A stretch of 64,000 nt of DNA from the NCBI RefSeq assembly GCF_002091715.1, contig NZ_BDAG01000003.1:162447-226446 (forward strand), in the 5' to 3' direction. The stretch's first letter is position 1. Each line of letters begins with the position of its first letter. The translations under genes and the position numbers were made by a program. The DNA comes from Pseudomonas migulae NBRC 103157. Lineage in GTDB: Bacteria; Pseudomonadota; Gammaproteobacteria; Pseudomonadales; Pseudomonadaceae. The notes under the pieces were generated by a model. That model was given only the letters and a program-made list of their open reading frames with translations, had not been told where the DNA came from and made no database searches. Below, piece after piece: positions 15,807 through 25,503 of the stretch.

Positions 15807-18254
15807 ATGAATATTAAAGTTTTAGCAGGCGGCGTGCAGGAAGCACTTCTGAGACCGTCCACGCGGATGCTGGCGGAACAACCGCAGCAGATTCCCGATT
15901 GGCTCCGGCGTGCCAGTGAAGAAGATCGCCAGTATTACTTCGACACAGAGCAGGCGTTGGCAAAACATGAGCAAGCAGTGGATGAACTGCTGAAAGAGGC
16001 CCTCTCTCTCAGAGCGTTCGCCCATTTTTATGCGAGTGAGTTTCTCAGGATTCTAAGCGGCGAAGTGATCGATCCACAGCAGGTCTTCGTCAGCGCCCGG
16101 CATACGTTTTATGTCGGTCAGCAGAAAGTCGTTCAGCGCAATCGGCTGACCCTTCCCGAGTTCATGCTCAACGGTTTGCATGACCCGGCCACTGTCCCGC
16201 TGGAGATTGCCCTTGAAGGCGAAGCGCTGCCTGTCGACGTGACGAGGCAAGACCTTCTGGACGTGATGGGCGATACCAGCATGCGTTCGCTGTACTCGGA
16301 CAAATTTGAGCAGAAGTACAGCAATGAAGAGGTTATCCGTGCTTTGCAGGCTCGCCTGGACAGCGGCACCAGCCTGAGTTCGCTCAGTGCGAAATTGAAG
16401 GCGCACATCAGTGATCAAAGTCTGAAGATTGTTGAGCTGGCCAGCCAGCAGGCTAAAGGCTATTCGGCGGGAGAGCTGTCGTTCGACGGCTGGGGTAAAC
16501 CTTTTCATGGGCTGATTGTTTACTGCGGGCCGGAAGGCGAGGCCGGTCCTTGCGTGCTTTATGCGCCGCAGGGGCCTGGTGGCAGAACGTGGCACGAGTT
16601 CGCGTCGTTCCGACAATTGAACCTGCACATGGCCGATTGGGTGGGGTCGCCAGAAGGGCGCAGCTACCTGAGCCGACAGGCTCACGCCACCGAGCGGGAA
16701 AGTATCGAATCGTACATGCGGTTGGTCCTGGATCTGCCCAGTCAGTGGCGTGGCATCAAGCGCGCAGCCTGGCCCGGATCGGAAGGCGCGGTGCTCCGCC
16801 ACAGCGTGTTGCTGGGTATCGACTGGCTGCGAGGCGAGCTGGAGGTTGTCACCCCCGCGGGGTATCGATCCGCGTCGGCCTATCAGCGGAAATATTTTGC
16901 CCGCCTGAACACCGAGCTCAAAGCGCTGACGCGGCTGGCCAGCCACGAAGCAGGGCTGATCAGTTACGAAAAATTCGCCTTCAATCTGGTGAAGAAGATG
17001 GCGGACGATCTGATGGCGGATAACGGCGAGACGGTGTCGGTCAATCCCGATCTGATCATGGTCGAACTGGATGCCTCGCAATCGATGACGCTGACTCGAC
17101 TCATCATCAAAGAGCATCACATCACCGAAGAAAGCGGGCCGGTGCATAACCCCGGCATTTACCCGCGAATTCGCCTGTTACCGGGTCATCCGCCGATGTC
17201 GAGTCTGCTGGATAACTACATCGCCAACTGGTCGAAAGCGTTGCGTCCGGGTGAAAAATACATCGACATGCTGAATTCGGATTATCTGGATGAACGCTCG
17301 ACCGGTTATGCCTTCAGACGTGACGTGTATGTCGACTTGCAACTGCATGAAATGCACCGGGCTGCATTGGCCGAGCTGTTTAGCGGTGCGCTTCAGCGCG
17401 ACGAGTATTATCGGATCGAACAGGCCATTGACCGGCTGCGCGAGCTGCAAGCCAATGACCCTGTCAAGGCTGACTATCCCGATTCTCCCAAGCGCGACGG
17501 TGTTTACAGGTTTCATCTGGAGCACCGTGCGATTCAGGGTGTTTATGTTTTTCGCATGATGAACAACGGCGTCGCTCAGGATCTGTTGTATACCCCGCAT
17601 GCGCCGGATGGCCGATGGTTTCGACCGTTGGCTGATTTTTCCAGGTCGATCAGGCAATGCGGTCTGGGCACTTATTACTGCAAACGTGCCCGGTTCACTG
17701 ACCAGCGAGTCATCAAGGCCTACGTTGAAGAGGTCATGGGCGGCAGGGACGACGTCGAACCGCCGGCGCTGCAAGTCAATAGCCGGGTTTTCGACTTCTC
17801 GCTGTGCTATCGGGAAATGATCGGCCAGATCATTAACGGGGTGGATGCCCAGACCCGCAGCCTTATCGAAATTGTGGCGAAGCTGTCCTATGACGCTGCG
17901 GTGGCGGCCGTTGCAGTCGTAGCGTTGGTGTACCCGCCGATTGGCCTTGGGCTGAGTGCCATCGTTGTGGCGAAAGGTGTGTTTGAGGGCGGGCTGGCCT
18001 ACCACGAAGGTGAGAACGAAAAAGTCTTCTCCAGCTTTCTCGATTGCATGCTGGAACTGGCGACATTGCACATTGGCAAAGCGGGATTCACCCCGATACA
18101 GAAATTGATCGCCAAGCGGTTGGGCGATGTGAATACCTGCTTTAGCGTTGTCTCGACACTCAGTGGCACCACGGTAGATCTGGCCGTCATTACCGAACTC
18201 ATGAAGGAGGCGCTGGCCGAGCCTGATTCCAGCGAGCAGACGCTGCTGTCATAA
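15807..18254 (+). CDS. DUF6543 ('dermonecrotic toxin' domain) family protein
   Basis: An 815-residue protein starting MNIKVLAGGVQEALL, with an AAAGGAAG ribosome site. The opening QQIPDWLRRASEEDRQYYFDTEQAL and the layout match the large Pseudomonas proteins annotated as dermonecrotic-toxin-domain/DUF6543; most of those are clearly longer, so this is a compact member. A module with LYAPQGPGGRTWHEF near residue 255 recurs near 595 as LYTPHAPDGRWFRPL, an internal duplication. A hydrophobic pair of segments lies near 690-725 (AAVAAVAVVALVYPPIGLGL, then IVVAKGVFEGG), possibly for membrane insertion. No Sec signal is seen; the export route is unknown. Toxicity is inferred from the family name only. 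Confidence 0.65.
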   Translation: MNIKVLAGGVQEALLRPSTRMLAEQPQQIPDWLRRASEEDRQYYFDTEQALAKHEQAVDELLKEALSLRAFAHFYASEFLRILSGEVIDPQQVFVSARHTFYVGQQKVVQRNRLTLPEFMLNGLHDPATVPLEIALEGEALPVDVTRQDLLDVMGDTSMRSLYSDKFEQKYSNEEVIRALQARLDSGTSLSSLSAKLKAHISDQSLKIVELASQQAKGYSAGELSFDGWGKPFHGLIVYCGPEGEAGPCVLYAPQGPGGRTWHEFASFRQLNLHMADWVGSPEGRSYLSRQAHATERESIESYMRLVLDLPSQWRGIKRAAWPGSEGAVLRHSVLLGIDWLRGELEVVTPAGYRSASAYQRKYFARLNTELKALTRLASHEAGLISYEKFAFNLVKKMADDLMADNGETVSVNPDLIMVELDASQSMTLTRLIIKEHHITEESGPVHNPGIYPRIRLLPGHPPMSSLLDNYIANWSKALRPGEKYIDMLNSDYLDERSTGYAFRRDVYVDLQLHEMHRAALAELFSGALQRDEYYRIEQAIDRLRELQANDPVKADYPDSPKRDGVYRFHLEHRAIQGVYVFRMMNNGVAQDLLYTPHAPDGRWFRPLADFSRSIRQCGLGTYYCKRARFTDQRVIKAYVEEVMGGRDDVEPPALQVNSRVFDFSLCYREMIGQIINGVDAQTRSLIEIVAKLSYDAAVAAVAVVALVYPPIGLGLSAIVVAKGVFEGGLAYHEGENEKVFSSFLDCMLELATLHIGKAGFTPIQKLIAKRLGDVNTCFSVVSTLSGTTVDLAVITELMKEALAEPDSSEQTLLS

Positions 18255-18260
18255 CCCCGA

Positions 18261-19055
18261 CTAACCGGATACGGCCGTCGGCTCGTAGCCCATCCGCCAG
18301 CTCACGGCCCGCGTCGCCGCCAGCAACCGCTGCGCCGCCGGGCCGTTTTCGTCGGCGTGGAACAATGAGGCAGGGCCGACAATGGTCATGACCGCTGCCA
18401 CGTTGCCGACGGCATTGAAAACAGGTGCCGACAAGGCATCGACGCCCGGCATCAACAAACCATGCACATGGTGCAGACCGCGCTCGCGGATCTGTTCGCA
18501 CAATGCGGCATAGGCCTGATCGTCTGCCAGCGCATGGGTATTAGCGTTGTGCAGTTCCTGCTCGCGCAGGTCCATGGTTTCTCGCTTCGGCAAGTAGGCG
18601 CCGAACACCAGCCCGGTCGACGAGCTGAGCAGCGGCAACACCGAGCCCAATTGCGTCACGACTGTCACCGCGCGCACCGCCGGTTCGATATGCACCACGG
18701 TCGCGCCTTGATTACCCCACACCGCCAAAAAACACGTTTCGTTCAATTCATCGCGCAGCTCGGCCAAGGGCAGGGCGGCGACTTTGAGCACGTCCATACT
18801 GTTGAGTGCGGCGAGCCCCACACGCAAGGCTTCGCGACCCAGGCCGTAGTGGTTGGTGGCGGTGTTCTGTTCGGCAAATCCGCTGGCGATCAATGCCTGC
18901 AAATAGCGGTGAACCTTGCTCGCCGGCATCTGCACGTGCTCGGCCAGTCGCGACAACGAAGTCGATGGCGACAGCTCGGCCAGTGCCTTGAGGATGTCGG
19001 TGCCGACCTCGGCCGAACGGACTTTCTGTTTGTCGTTGTTGCGCGGCGTTTCCAT
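18261..19055 (-). CDS. hmgR: IclR-family repressor of homogentisate catabolism
   Basis: A 264-residue IclR regulator with an N-terminal winged helix (LSRLAEHVQMPASKVHRYLQAL, about residues 34-55) and a C-terminal GAF-like effector domain (LAELRDELNETCFLAVWG, SSSTGLVFGAYL). In P. putida the homologue HmgR represses hmgABC and releases the DNA on binding homogentisate. It is divergent from hmgA with a 165-bp shared region that holds a clear inverted repeat (separate entry), which supports the same role here. Confidence 0.88.
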   Translation of the reverse strand: METPRNNDKQKVRSAEVGTDILKALAELSPSTSLSRLAEHVQMPASKVHRYLQALIASGFAEQNTATNHYGLGREALRVGLAALNSMDVLKVAALPLAELRDELNETCFLAVWGNQGATVVHIEPAVRAVTVVTQLGSVLPLLSSSTGLVFGAYLPKRETMDLREQELHNANTHALADDQAYAALCEQIRERGLHHVHGLLMPGVDALSAPVFNAVGNVAAVMTIVGPASLFHADENGPAAQRLLAATRAVSWRMGYEPTAVSG

Positions 19056-19116
19056 GGAGGCGGTCTGATCCCGAGACGAATGGGCGTCTTTATAGCTTGA
19101 CGGTCAACACCAATCA

Positions 19117-19143
19117 AATTACGTTGTGCGTAATTGAATTACG
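19117..19143. promoter_or_regulatory. Probable HmgR operator
   Basis: AATTACG-TTGTG-CGTAATT is a perfect 7-bp inverted repeat at 19117-19135, and a third AATTACG copy follows at 19137-19143. It lies between the divergent hmgR and hmgA genes, the expected place for the IclR repressor. The match to a published site could not be verified here. Confidence 0.7.
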
Positions 19144-19220
19144 ATAAAAATAACCCAGGCGTGCCAGGACCTCTCAAACAGAGTGACAGGCCATTGCCTA
19201 CTCCCTGTTCAGGAGGCTCC

Positions 19221-20525
19221 ATGAACCTCGATTCAACGGCACCCGCGCTGGCTTATCAGTCCGGCTTCGGCAACGAATTCAGTAGCGAAGCGTTGCCCGG
19301 CGCATTGCCGATTGGCCAGAACTCCCCGCAAAGAGCGCCATACGGTCTCTACACCGAACTGTTCTCCGGCACGGCATTCACCATGGCCCGCAGCGAAGCG
19401 CGGCGCACCTGGATGTACCGCATTCAGCCGTCGGCCAATCACCCGGCGTTCGTCAAACTGGATCGGCAACTGGCTGGCGGCCCATTGGGTGAAGTGACCC
19501 CCAATCGCCTGCGCTGGAACCCGTTGGATATCCCGACCGAGCCCACCGATTTCATCGACGGGCTGGTGAGCATGGCGGCCAATTCCGCGGCGGAAAAACC
19601 GGCCGGGATCAGTATCTACAGCTACCGCGCCAACCGCTCCATGGAGCGTGTGTTCTTCAACGCCGATGGCGAGCTGTTGCTGGTGCCGGAACAGGGACGG
19701 CTGCGCATCGCTACCGAACTGGGCGTGCTGGAACTTGAACCGCTGGAAATCGCCGTGCTGCCGCGCGGTCTGAAATTTCGCGTCGAACTGCTCGACCCAC
19801 AGGCGCGCGGCTATATCGCGGAAAACCACGGCGCGCCATTGCGCCTGCCGGACCTCGGACCGATCGGCAGCAACGGCCTGGCCAATCCGCGAGACTTCCT
19901 GACCCCGGTCGCCCATTACGAAAACCTCAAGCAGCCAACCACACTGGTGCAGAAATTCCTCGGCCAGCTGTGGGGCTGCGAGCTCGATCATTCGCCGCTC
20001 AACGTGGTCGCCTGGCATGGCAACAACGTGCCGTACAAATATGATCTGCGCCGTTTCAACACCCTCGGCACCGTCAGTTTCGACCATCCGGATCCGTCGA
20101 TTTTCACCGTCCTGACGTCGCCGACCAGTGTTCACGGTCTGGCCAATCTCGACTTCGTGATCTTCCCGCCACGCTGGATGGTGGCCGAGAAAACCTTCCG
20201 TCCGCCGTGGTTCCACCGCAACCTGATGAACGAATTCATGGGCCTGATCAAGGGTGAGTACGACGCCAAGGCCGAAGGCTTCGTGCCCGGTGGCGCGTCG
20301 CTGCACAGCTGCATGAGCGCCCACGGCCCGGATGGCGAAACCTGCACCAAAGCGATCAACGCCGAGTTGGCCCCCACGAAAATCGACAACACCATGGCCT
20401 TCATGTTCGAGACCAGCCAGGTGCTGCGCCCGAGCCGATTCGCCCTCGACTGCCCGCAACTGCAAACCAACTACGACGCCTGCTGGGCCACGCTGCCCGC
20501 CACTTTCGACCCGACCCGGAGATAA
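19221..20525 (+). CDS. hmgA: Homogentisate 1,2-dioxygenase
   Basis: HmgA opens the aromatic ring of homogentisate with Fe(II) and O2 to give maleylacetoacetate, the central step of tyrosine and phenylalanine breakdown. The 434-residue length is normal. It begins [20 protein letters not shown], the family's N-terminal signature. Iron ligands are expected in [20 protein letters not shown] and [13 protein letters not shown], both present. An AGGAGG ribosome site stands 4 bp before the ATG at 19221, so the longer frame upstream is rejected. It heads hmgA-fahA-maiA, with 3 bp to fahA. Confidence 0.96.
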   Translation: MNLDSTAPALAYQSGFGNEFSSEALPGALPIGQNSPQRAPYGLYTELFSGTAFTMARSEARRTWMYRIQPSANHPAFVKLDRQLAGGPLGEVTPNRLRWNPLDIPTEPTDFIDGLVSMAANSAAEKPAGISIYSYRANRSMERVFFNADGELLLVPEQGRLRIATELGVLELEPLEIAVLPRGLKFRVELLDPQARGYIAENHGAPLRLPDLGPIGSNGLANPRDFLTPVAHYENLKQPTTLVQKFLGQLWGCELDHSPLNVVAWHGNNVPYKYDLRRFNTLGTVSFDHPDPSIFTVLTSPTSVHGLANLDFVIFPPRWMVAEKTFRPPWFHRNLMNEFMGLIKGEYDAKAEGFVPGGASLHSCMSAHGPDGETCTKAINAELAPTKIDNTMAFMFETSQVLRPSRFALDCPQLQTNYDACWATLPATFDPTRR

Positions 20526-20528
20526 CCC

Positions 20529-21833
20529 ATGACTCAGACTTCCATCACTCGTAGCTGGGTTGCCTCCGCCAACGGCCATGCGGATTTCCCGCTGCAAAAC
20601 CTGCCGCTGGGGGTGTTCAGCGTGAAGGGCGGTGCGCCGCGTAGCGGTGTGGCGATTGGTGACCACATCTTTGATCTGGAAGCGGCGCTGGAGGCCGGCC
20701 TGTTCGAAGGCGCGGCAAAAACGGCTGTCGAAGCCACCCGAGGCGGTCAGCTCAATGCGTTTTTCGAACTCGGCCGCGAGGCTCGCGTCGCCCTGCGTGA
20801 ACGCTTGATCGAACTGTTCAAGGAAGGCAGCACCCTGCACGGCAAGATCGAAGCCCAAGGCGCAAAACTGCTGCCGCTGGCGGCAAACTGCGAGATGCAC
20901 TTGCCGGCGAAAATCAACGATTACACTGACTTCTACGTCGGCATCGAGCACGCGCAAAACGTTGGCAAACTGTTCCGTCCCGACAACCCGTTGCTGCCGA
21001 ACTACAAGTACGTGCCGATTGGTTATCACGGTCGCGCATCGACCATTCGCCCCTCCGGCACCGACGTTCGCCGTCCGAAAGGCCAGACCTTGCCTGCCGG
21101 CCAGACCGAGCCGACCTTCGGCCCGTGCGCGCGTCTGGATTACGAACTGGAACTGGGTATCTGGATCGGCCAGGGCAACGAGCTGGGCGACGCGATCGCC
21201 ATCGGCGATGCCGCCGATCACATCGCCGGGTTCTGCCTGCTCAACGACTGGTCGGCGCGGGATATCCAGGCCTGGGAATACCAGCCGCTGGGGCCGTTTC
21301 TGTCGAAGAGTTTCATCACCAGCATCTCGCCGTGGGTGGTGACGGCCGAAGCGCTGGAGCCGTTCCGTCGCGCGCAACCGGCGCGTCCTGAAGGCGATCC
21401 GCAGCCGCTGCCATACCTGTTCGACAAACGCGACCAGGCCGCTGGCGCCTTCGACATCGAACTGGAAGTGCTGCTGCTCACCGAAGGCATGCGCGAGCAG
21501 AACCTGCCGGCCCATCGCCTGACCCTGAGCAACACGCAACACATGTACTGGACCGTGGCGCAACTGGTTGCGCATCACAGCGTCAACGGCTGCCAGTTGC
21601 AGGCAGGCGATCTGTTTGGTTCGGGTACGTTGTCGGGGCCGGAAAGCGGTCAGTTCGGCAGTCTGCTCGAAATCACCGAAGGTGGTAAAAAGCCGATCGA
21701 ACTGGCCTCCGGCGAAGTGCGTAAATTCCTTGAAGACGGCGACGAAATCATTCTGCGTGCCCGTTGCAGCCGAGACGGTTTTGCCTCCATCGGTTTCGGC
21801 GAATGCCGCGGCAAAGTGCTGCCGGCGCGTTAA
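20529..21833 (+). CDS. fahA: Fumarylacetoacetase
   Basis: It hydrolyses fumarylacetoacetate to fumarate and acetoacetate, the last step of the homogentisate pathway. The 434-residue protein has the N-terminal SH3-like part and the C-terminal FAH fold; KINDYTDFYVGIEHAQNVGKLF and GYHGRASTI hold metal and catalytic residues (Asp in DYTDFY, His in GYHGRA), and LNDWSARDIQ carries further metal ligands. Nothing is missing. It starts 3 bp after hmgA and is followed 12 bp later by maiA. Often called hmgB in P. putida. Confidence 0.96.
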   Translation: MTQTSITRSWVASANGHADFPLQNLPLGVFSVKGGAPRSGVAIGDHIFDLEAALEAGLFEGAAKTAVEATRGGQLNAFFELGREARVALRERLIELFKEGSTLHGKIEAQGAKLLPLAANCEMHLPAKINDYTDFYVGIEHAQNVGKLFRPDNPLLPNYKYVPIGYHGRASTIRPSGTDVRRPKGQTLPAGQTEPTFGPCARLDYELELGIWIGQGNELGDAIAIGDAADHIAGFCLLNDWSARDIQAWEYQPLGPFLSKSFITSISPWVVTAEALEPFRRAQPARPEGDPQPLPYLFDKRDQAAGAFDIELEVLLLTEGMREQNLPAHRLTLSNTQHMYWTVAQLVAHHSVNGCQLQAGDLFGSGTLSGPESGQFGSLLEITEGGKKPIELASGEVRKFLEDGDEIILRARCSRDGFASIGFGECRGKVLPAR

Positions 21834-21845
21834 GAGGATCGGGTC

Positions 21846-22481
21846 ATGGAGCTCTATACCTACTATCGCTCGACCTCGTCTTACCGGGTGCGCATCGCGC
21901 TGGCGTTGAAAGGGCTGGATTACCAGGCGCTGCCGGTCAACCTGATCGCACCGCCGGGGGGCGAGCATCGCCAGCCGGCGTATCTGAGCATCAACCCGCA
22001 AGGCCGGGTGCCGGCCTTGCGCACTGATGAAGGCGAGTTGCTGATTCAGTCACCGGCGATCATCGAGTACCTGGAGGAACGTTATCCACAGGTGCCGCTG
22101 CTGTCCAAAGACCTCGCCGCTCGCGCGCATGAACGCGGCGTGGCGGCGGTGATCGGTTGCGATGTGCATCCGCTGCACAACGTCAGCGTGCTCAACCGGC
22201 TGCGACAGTTGGGGCACGATGAAACGCAGGTGGTCGAGTGGATTGGACACTGGATCGGCCTGGGCCTGGCGACGGTCGAGCAGTTGATTGGCGATGAAGG
22301 TTACTGCTTTGGTCCGACGCCTGGCGTGGCGGATGTTTACCTGATCCCGCAGTTGTATGCGGCTGAGCGCTTCAACATTTCGCTGGAGGCATATCCACGG
22401 ATTCGGCGAGTGGCGGTGCTCGCTGCCCAACACCCGGCATTCATCAAGGCGCACCCGGCAAACCAGCCAGACACCCCCTGA
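21846..22481 (+). CDS. maiA: Maleylacetoacetate isomerase (zeta-class GST)
   Basis: It isomerises maleylacetoacetate to fumarylacetoacetate with glutathione. The 211-residue protein has the zeta GST active-site motif YYRSTSSYRVRIAL at residues 4-17, INPQGRVPAL for glutathione contact and a C-terminal helical domain with GDEGYCFGPTPGVADVYLIPQ. It is the last gene of the hmgA-fahA-maiA operon; a REP pair follows the stop. Also called hmgC. Confidence 0.95.
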   Translation: MELYTYYRSTSSYRVRIALALKGLDYQALPVNLIAPPGGEHRQPAYLSINPQGRVPALRTDEGELLIQSPAIIEYLEERYPQVPLLSKDLAARAHERGVAAVIGCDVHPLHNVSVLNRLRQLGHDETQVVEWIGHWIGLGLATVEQLIGDEGYCFGPTPGVADVYLIPQLYAAERFNISLEAYPRIRRVAVLAAQHPAFIKAHPANQPDTP

Positions 22482-22485
22482 ATCC

Positions 22486-22572
22486 GTAGGAGCCGGCTTG
22501 CTGGCGATCAATTCACCGCGGTTTTCCTGATGGACCGAGGTGCCTGGATCGCCAGCAAGCCGGCTCCTACGG
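22486..22572. repeat. REP pair (GCCGGCTTGCTGGCGAT type)
   Basis: Inverted copies of GTAGGAGCCGGCTTGCTGGC face each other over about 40 bp between the converging maiA and SirB1-like genes. The pair could also work as a bidirectional terminator. Confidence 0.9.
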
Positions 22573-22574
22573 AG

Positions 22575-23378
22575 TCAGTGGACGATCGAGTTGGGCGGCA
22601 GGTGGCCCAATCGTTCAGTCAGCCGAATCCGCTGGATCGGATCGTCACTCAGCAGTAGCGCGTGCTCCAGATCAAAACGCTCGGCGTTCGGGCAGTCCAG
22701 CCGTTGGTACAGGCTGGCCCGGGCCAGGTAATCGGAGGCGCTTGCGTTGCCCAGCTCCAGCACGCGTTCGGCATCGATCAACGCACCAATGTAATCATCG
22801 TGAGAAAGGTGCAACTGGCGCAGGTTGCGTGACAATCGCTGCAGCATCTGCACCGGCTCGGCAGTCAGCAGATGTTCGGCACTGAGCTTCATGTTCGGGC
22901 CGTACTGACGTTGCAACAGTTCACGGCAATCGTTGGGGTACAACCGGCGTCCACCGCACGGGTCGAGCAAATGATCGGCCCCCGGAACCCGCAACAGGAA
23001 ATGCCCGGGGAAGTTGACCCCGACCATGGGGATTTCCAGGCCTCTGGCCAGTTCCAGCGCAATCAGCCCCAGTGCCAGCGGTTGTCCGCGCCGGCGCTCC
23101 AGCACTTTGTCGAGCAAGGCAGCTTGCGGGCGCAAGGGGGTAAAGTCGTCCTGGGCGAAGCCCAGGTCATTGAGGCGTCGCAACAGCGGTTGAGCCAGCT
23201 CGCTCACCGGCAGCATCGGCAGGCCATAACTGACGCGTTGTTGCAGATCCTTGAAGTTGGCCAGGACCGCCTCGGGATTCACTTCCTTGTCATGCTCGAC
23301 GGACATCCACAGCGCCGCCTCGAACAGCGCGGGCGGTGATCGTTGCAGACAGTCGAAGAAACGTTGGCGGGGCGTCAT
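22575..23378 (-). CDS. SirB1 family transglutaminase-like/TPR protein
   Basis: About 267 residues starting MTPRQRFFDCLQRSPPALFEAALWMS. Residues about 15-170 are the SirB1 N-terminal transglutaminase-like domain, with RRGQPLALGLIALELARGL and GVNFPGHFLLRV; the usual catalytic cysteine is not obvious, as is normal for this family. The C-terminal part (about 190-265) has TPR-like helices (ASLYQRLDCPNAERFDLEHAL). In E. coli the homologue YchA lies next to peptide-chain release genes, but its function is unclear. The ATG at 23376-23378 has a GGAG ribosome site. Confidence 0.82.
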   Translation of the reverse strand: MTPRQRFFDCLQRSPPALFEAALWMSVEHDKEVNPEAVLANFKDLQQRVSYGLPMLPVSELAQPLLRRLNDLGFAQDDFTPLRPQAALLDKVLERRRGQPLALGLIALELARGLEIPMVGVNFPGHFLLRVPGADHLLDPCGGRRLYPNDCRELLQRQYGPNMKLSAEHLLTAEPVQMLQRLSRNLRQLHLSHDDYIGALIDAERVLELGNASASDYLARASLYQRLDCPNAERFDLEHALLLSDDPIQRIRLTERLGHLPPNSIVH

Positions 23379-23550
23379 CAAAATCTCCGGGGCATGCCTC
23401 GTTTTAGCCTCGTCTGCGGCGTTCGTCCAGTGCCGTGCCGGGTTATGTCGAAACCGCTGAATAGCCGTACTGCTTATTCCGGTGCGCTTCTGCAATTTTT
23501 GGGCGCAAGCCTATACTGGCGACTACAAGAAGTGATTCGGGAGCCCTACG

Positions 23551-24570
23551 ATGTTCGCTCTCATGCAAAGCACTCGCCTTGAATCGCTGCATCTGAGCGT
23601 CGACCCGGCCACCGGGTTGAAGGCGGTCATTGCCATCCATAACAGCCGTCTGGGGCCTGCCCTGGGTGGGTGTCGTTACCTTGCCTATCCCGACGACGAG
23701 TCCGCGGTCGAGGATGCCATTCGCCTCGCCCGAGGCATGAGTTACAAAGCGGCGCTCGCCGGTCTGGCGCAGGGGGGCGGCGTGGCGGTGATTATTCGAC
23801 CGGTCCATGTGGAAAACCGCGCGGCACTGTTCGAAGCGTTCGGCCGCTGCATCAATCAACTCGACGGCCGCTACATCACTGCCATCGACAGCGGCACCTC
23901 GGTGGCGGACATGGATTGCATCGCCCAACAGACCCAACACGTCACCAGCACCACCTCGGCGGGCGACCCGGCGCCTCACGCGGCGATGGGGGTGTTCACC
24001 GGCATTCGTGCCACCGCCATGGCTCGCCTGGGCAGCGATAACCTCGAAGGTTTGCGCGTGGCCATTCAAGGCCTGGGCAACGTCGGTTATGCCTTGGCCG
24101 AACAGCTGCATGCCGCCGGTGCCGAACTGCTGGTCAGTGACATCGATCACGGCAAGGTGCAACTGGCCATGGAGCAACTCGGCGCTCACCCGATCGCCAA
24201 CGACGCGTTGCTCAGCACGCCTTGTGACATTCTCGCGCCGTGTGGCCTCGGCGGTGTGCTCAACAGCAATAGCGTGACGCAATTGCGATGCTCGGCAGTG
24301 GCCGGTTCGGCGAACAACCAACTGACTCATCTGGAGGTCGCTGATCAACTGGAACGGCGAGGCATTCTTTACGCGCCGGATTATGTGATCAATGCCGGCG
24401 GGCTGATCTACGTCTCGCTCAAACACCGCGGCGAAGAACTGACGACCATTACCGCCCACCTGTCGAAAATCAGCTCGAGGCTGACCGAAGTCTTTGCCCA
24501 TGCCCAGGCGGAGAAACGTTCGCCAGCGCGGGTGGCAGACGAATTGGCGGAGAAAGTGTTGTACCGATAA
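23551..24570 (+). CDS. Leucine/glutamate dehydrogenase family protein lacking the catalytic lysine
   Basis: A 339-residue Glu/Leu/Phe/Val dehydrogenase. The N-terminal substrate domain has GPALGGCRY and MSYKAALAG with the substrate-carboxylate lysine (K66). The Rossmann domain shows GLGNVGYALA near 174-183. In leucine dehydrogenases the glycine-rich motif GGGK carries the catalytic lysine 12 residues after the first one; here it reads GGGV, with valine at residue 78 (GTG, 23782-23784). The catalytic-type aspartate in IDSGTSVADMD is kept. The frame is otherwise intact, so this is no decaying pseudogene. It may be inactive as a deaminase or have another role. No operon partner is evident. Confidence 0.8.
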   Translation: MFALMQSTRLESLHLSVDPATGLKAVIAIHNSRLGPALGGCRYLAYPDDESAVEDAIRLARGMSYKAALAGLAQGGGVAVIIRPVHVENRAALFEAFGRCINQLDGRYITAIDSGTSVADMDCIAQQTQHVTSTTSAGDPAPHAAMGVFTGIRATAMARLGSDNLEGLRVAIQGLGNVGYALAEQLHAAGAELLVSDIDHGKVQLAMEQLGAHPIANDALLSTPCDILAPCGLGGVLNSNSVTQLRCSAVAGSANNQLTHLEVADQLERRGILYAPDYVINAGGLIYVSLKHRGEELTTITAHLSKISSRLTEVFAHAQAEKRSPARVADELAEKVLYR

Positions 24571-24729
24571 AGGCTCACGACGTCCTTCACACCGCTGGCA
24601 AATTCCAGAGTCCTGACTACGCTGCAAGCGGGATGGCGCAACGCCACCCGCCCGGTTGATGAGGGCCTGCCAGCGTCTGGGGCAATCATGACTGGCGCAA
24701 TGCTTTTTCGTGATTTCAAGGAGCGAATC

Positions 24730-25503
24730 ATGTCTTCCAGTTCTTCTCTCACCTGCAATTTCACGATCAATTCCAGTCTTGATATTGGCGTGTCGTTTGT
24801 CAGCGACGATAACGGCGCCAATTATGGCGGGCAGATCACTATTTTCACCCCTGGCACCGCGGGTCCGGTGAGCACCGGTTTATGGGACAGCGACGGCAAC
24901 GTCTTCTTCACCCTCTACCAGTCTGAAAATCCGGCCATCAACTGTGTGATCAACTCGGGATCGACGCCCGGTTCCTGGGACCCCTATATCGAGGTCGCCC
25001 AGCAAAATGGCCTTACGTGCACCATCACTGGCCCAGTGCAGCAACCCGGTGAAAATACGTTTGGCTATACCCTCGACGTGGTGCCGAGCGCCGGCGTTGG
25101 TCAGGGCACCGTTTCGGCTCAGGCAGCCGGATCGCCGACGCCTCAACACGTTGCGCGAATGTTGCTTCCTGCGGGCGGCAAAGAGGCATGGACGCTGATC
25201 ATGCAGGGCAACTCCCCGGTGCCCGACGAAATCAGCGTTGGCTCGCCGGTCGTCATGGCGTGGGCGCGGTTCGACGATGGGACTCAGGTGGCCGGCGGTG
25301 TCTACAAATCCGACACCCCGACGGATTACAACGTCAAGTTCATGTGGGTGCTGGACGCCGCCGGTAATCAGTATCCCGGTTGGCCCATCGACGTCAGCGA
25401 TCACGAGGACTTCCTCAACAATGGCTACCTGTTTTCACTGACGCCCGACAGTGATGAAGTCTACCTGCTGAACGTCGTTGAACGACCATGGGTGAAATCA
25501 TGA
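24730..25503 (+). CDS. Protein of unknown function, beta-rich
   Basis: A 257-residue protein beginning MSSSSSLTCNFTINSSLDIG, with a CAAGGAGC ribosome site at normal distance. Alternating hydrophobic and polar residues, many Gly, Ser, Thr and Asn, and almost no lysine suggest a beta-sandwich protein. No signal peptide, no membrane segment and no family that I recognise. It overlaps the next gene by ATGA, so the two are translationally coupled and probably work together. A secreted or surface-lectin-like role is possible but not shown. Confidence 0.7.
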   Translation: MSSSSSLTCNFTINSSLDIGVSFVSDDNGANYGGQITIFTPGTAGPVSTGLWDSDGNVFFTLYQSENPAINCVINSGSTPGSWDPYIEVAQQNGLTCTITGPVQQPGENTFGYTLDVVPSAGVGQGTVSAQAAGSPTPQHVARMLLPAGGKEAWTLIMQGNSPVPDEISVGSPVVMAWARFDDGTQVAGGVYKSDTPTDYNVKFMWVLDAAGNQYPGWPIDVSDHEDFLNNGYLFSLTPDSDEVYLLNVVERPWVKS

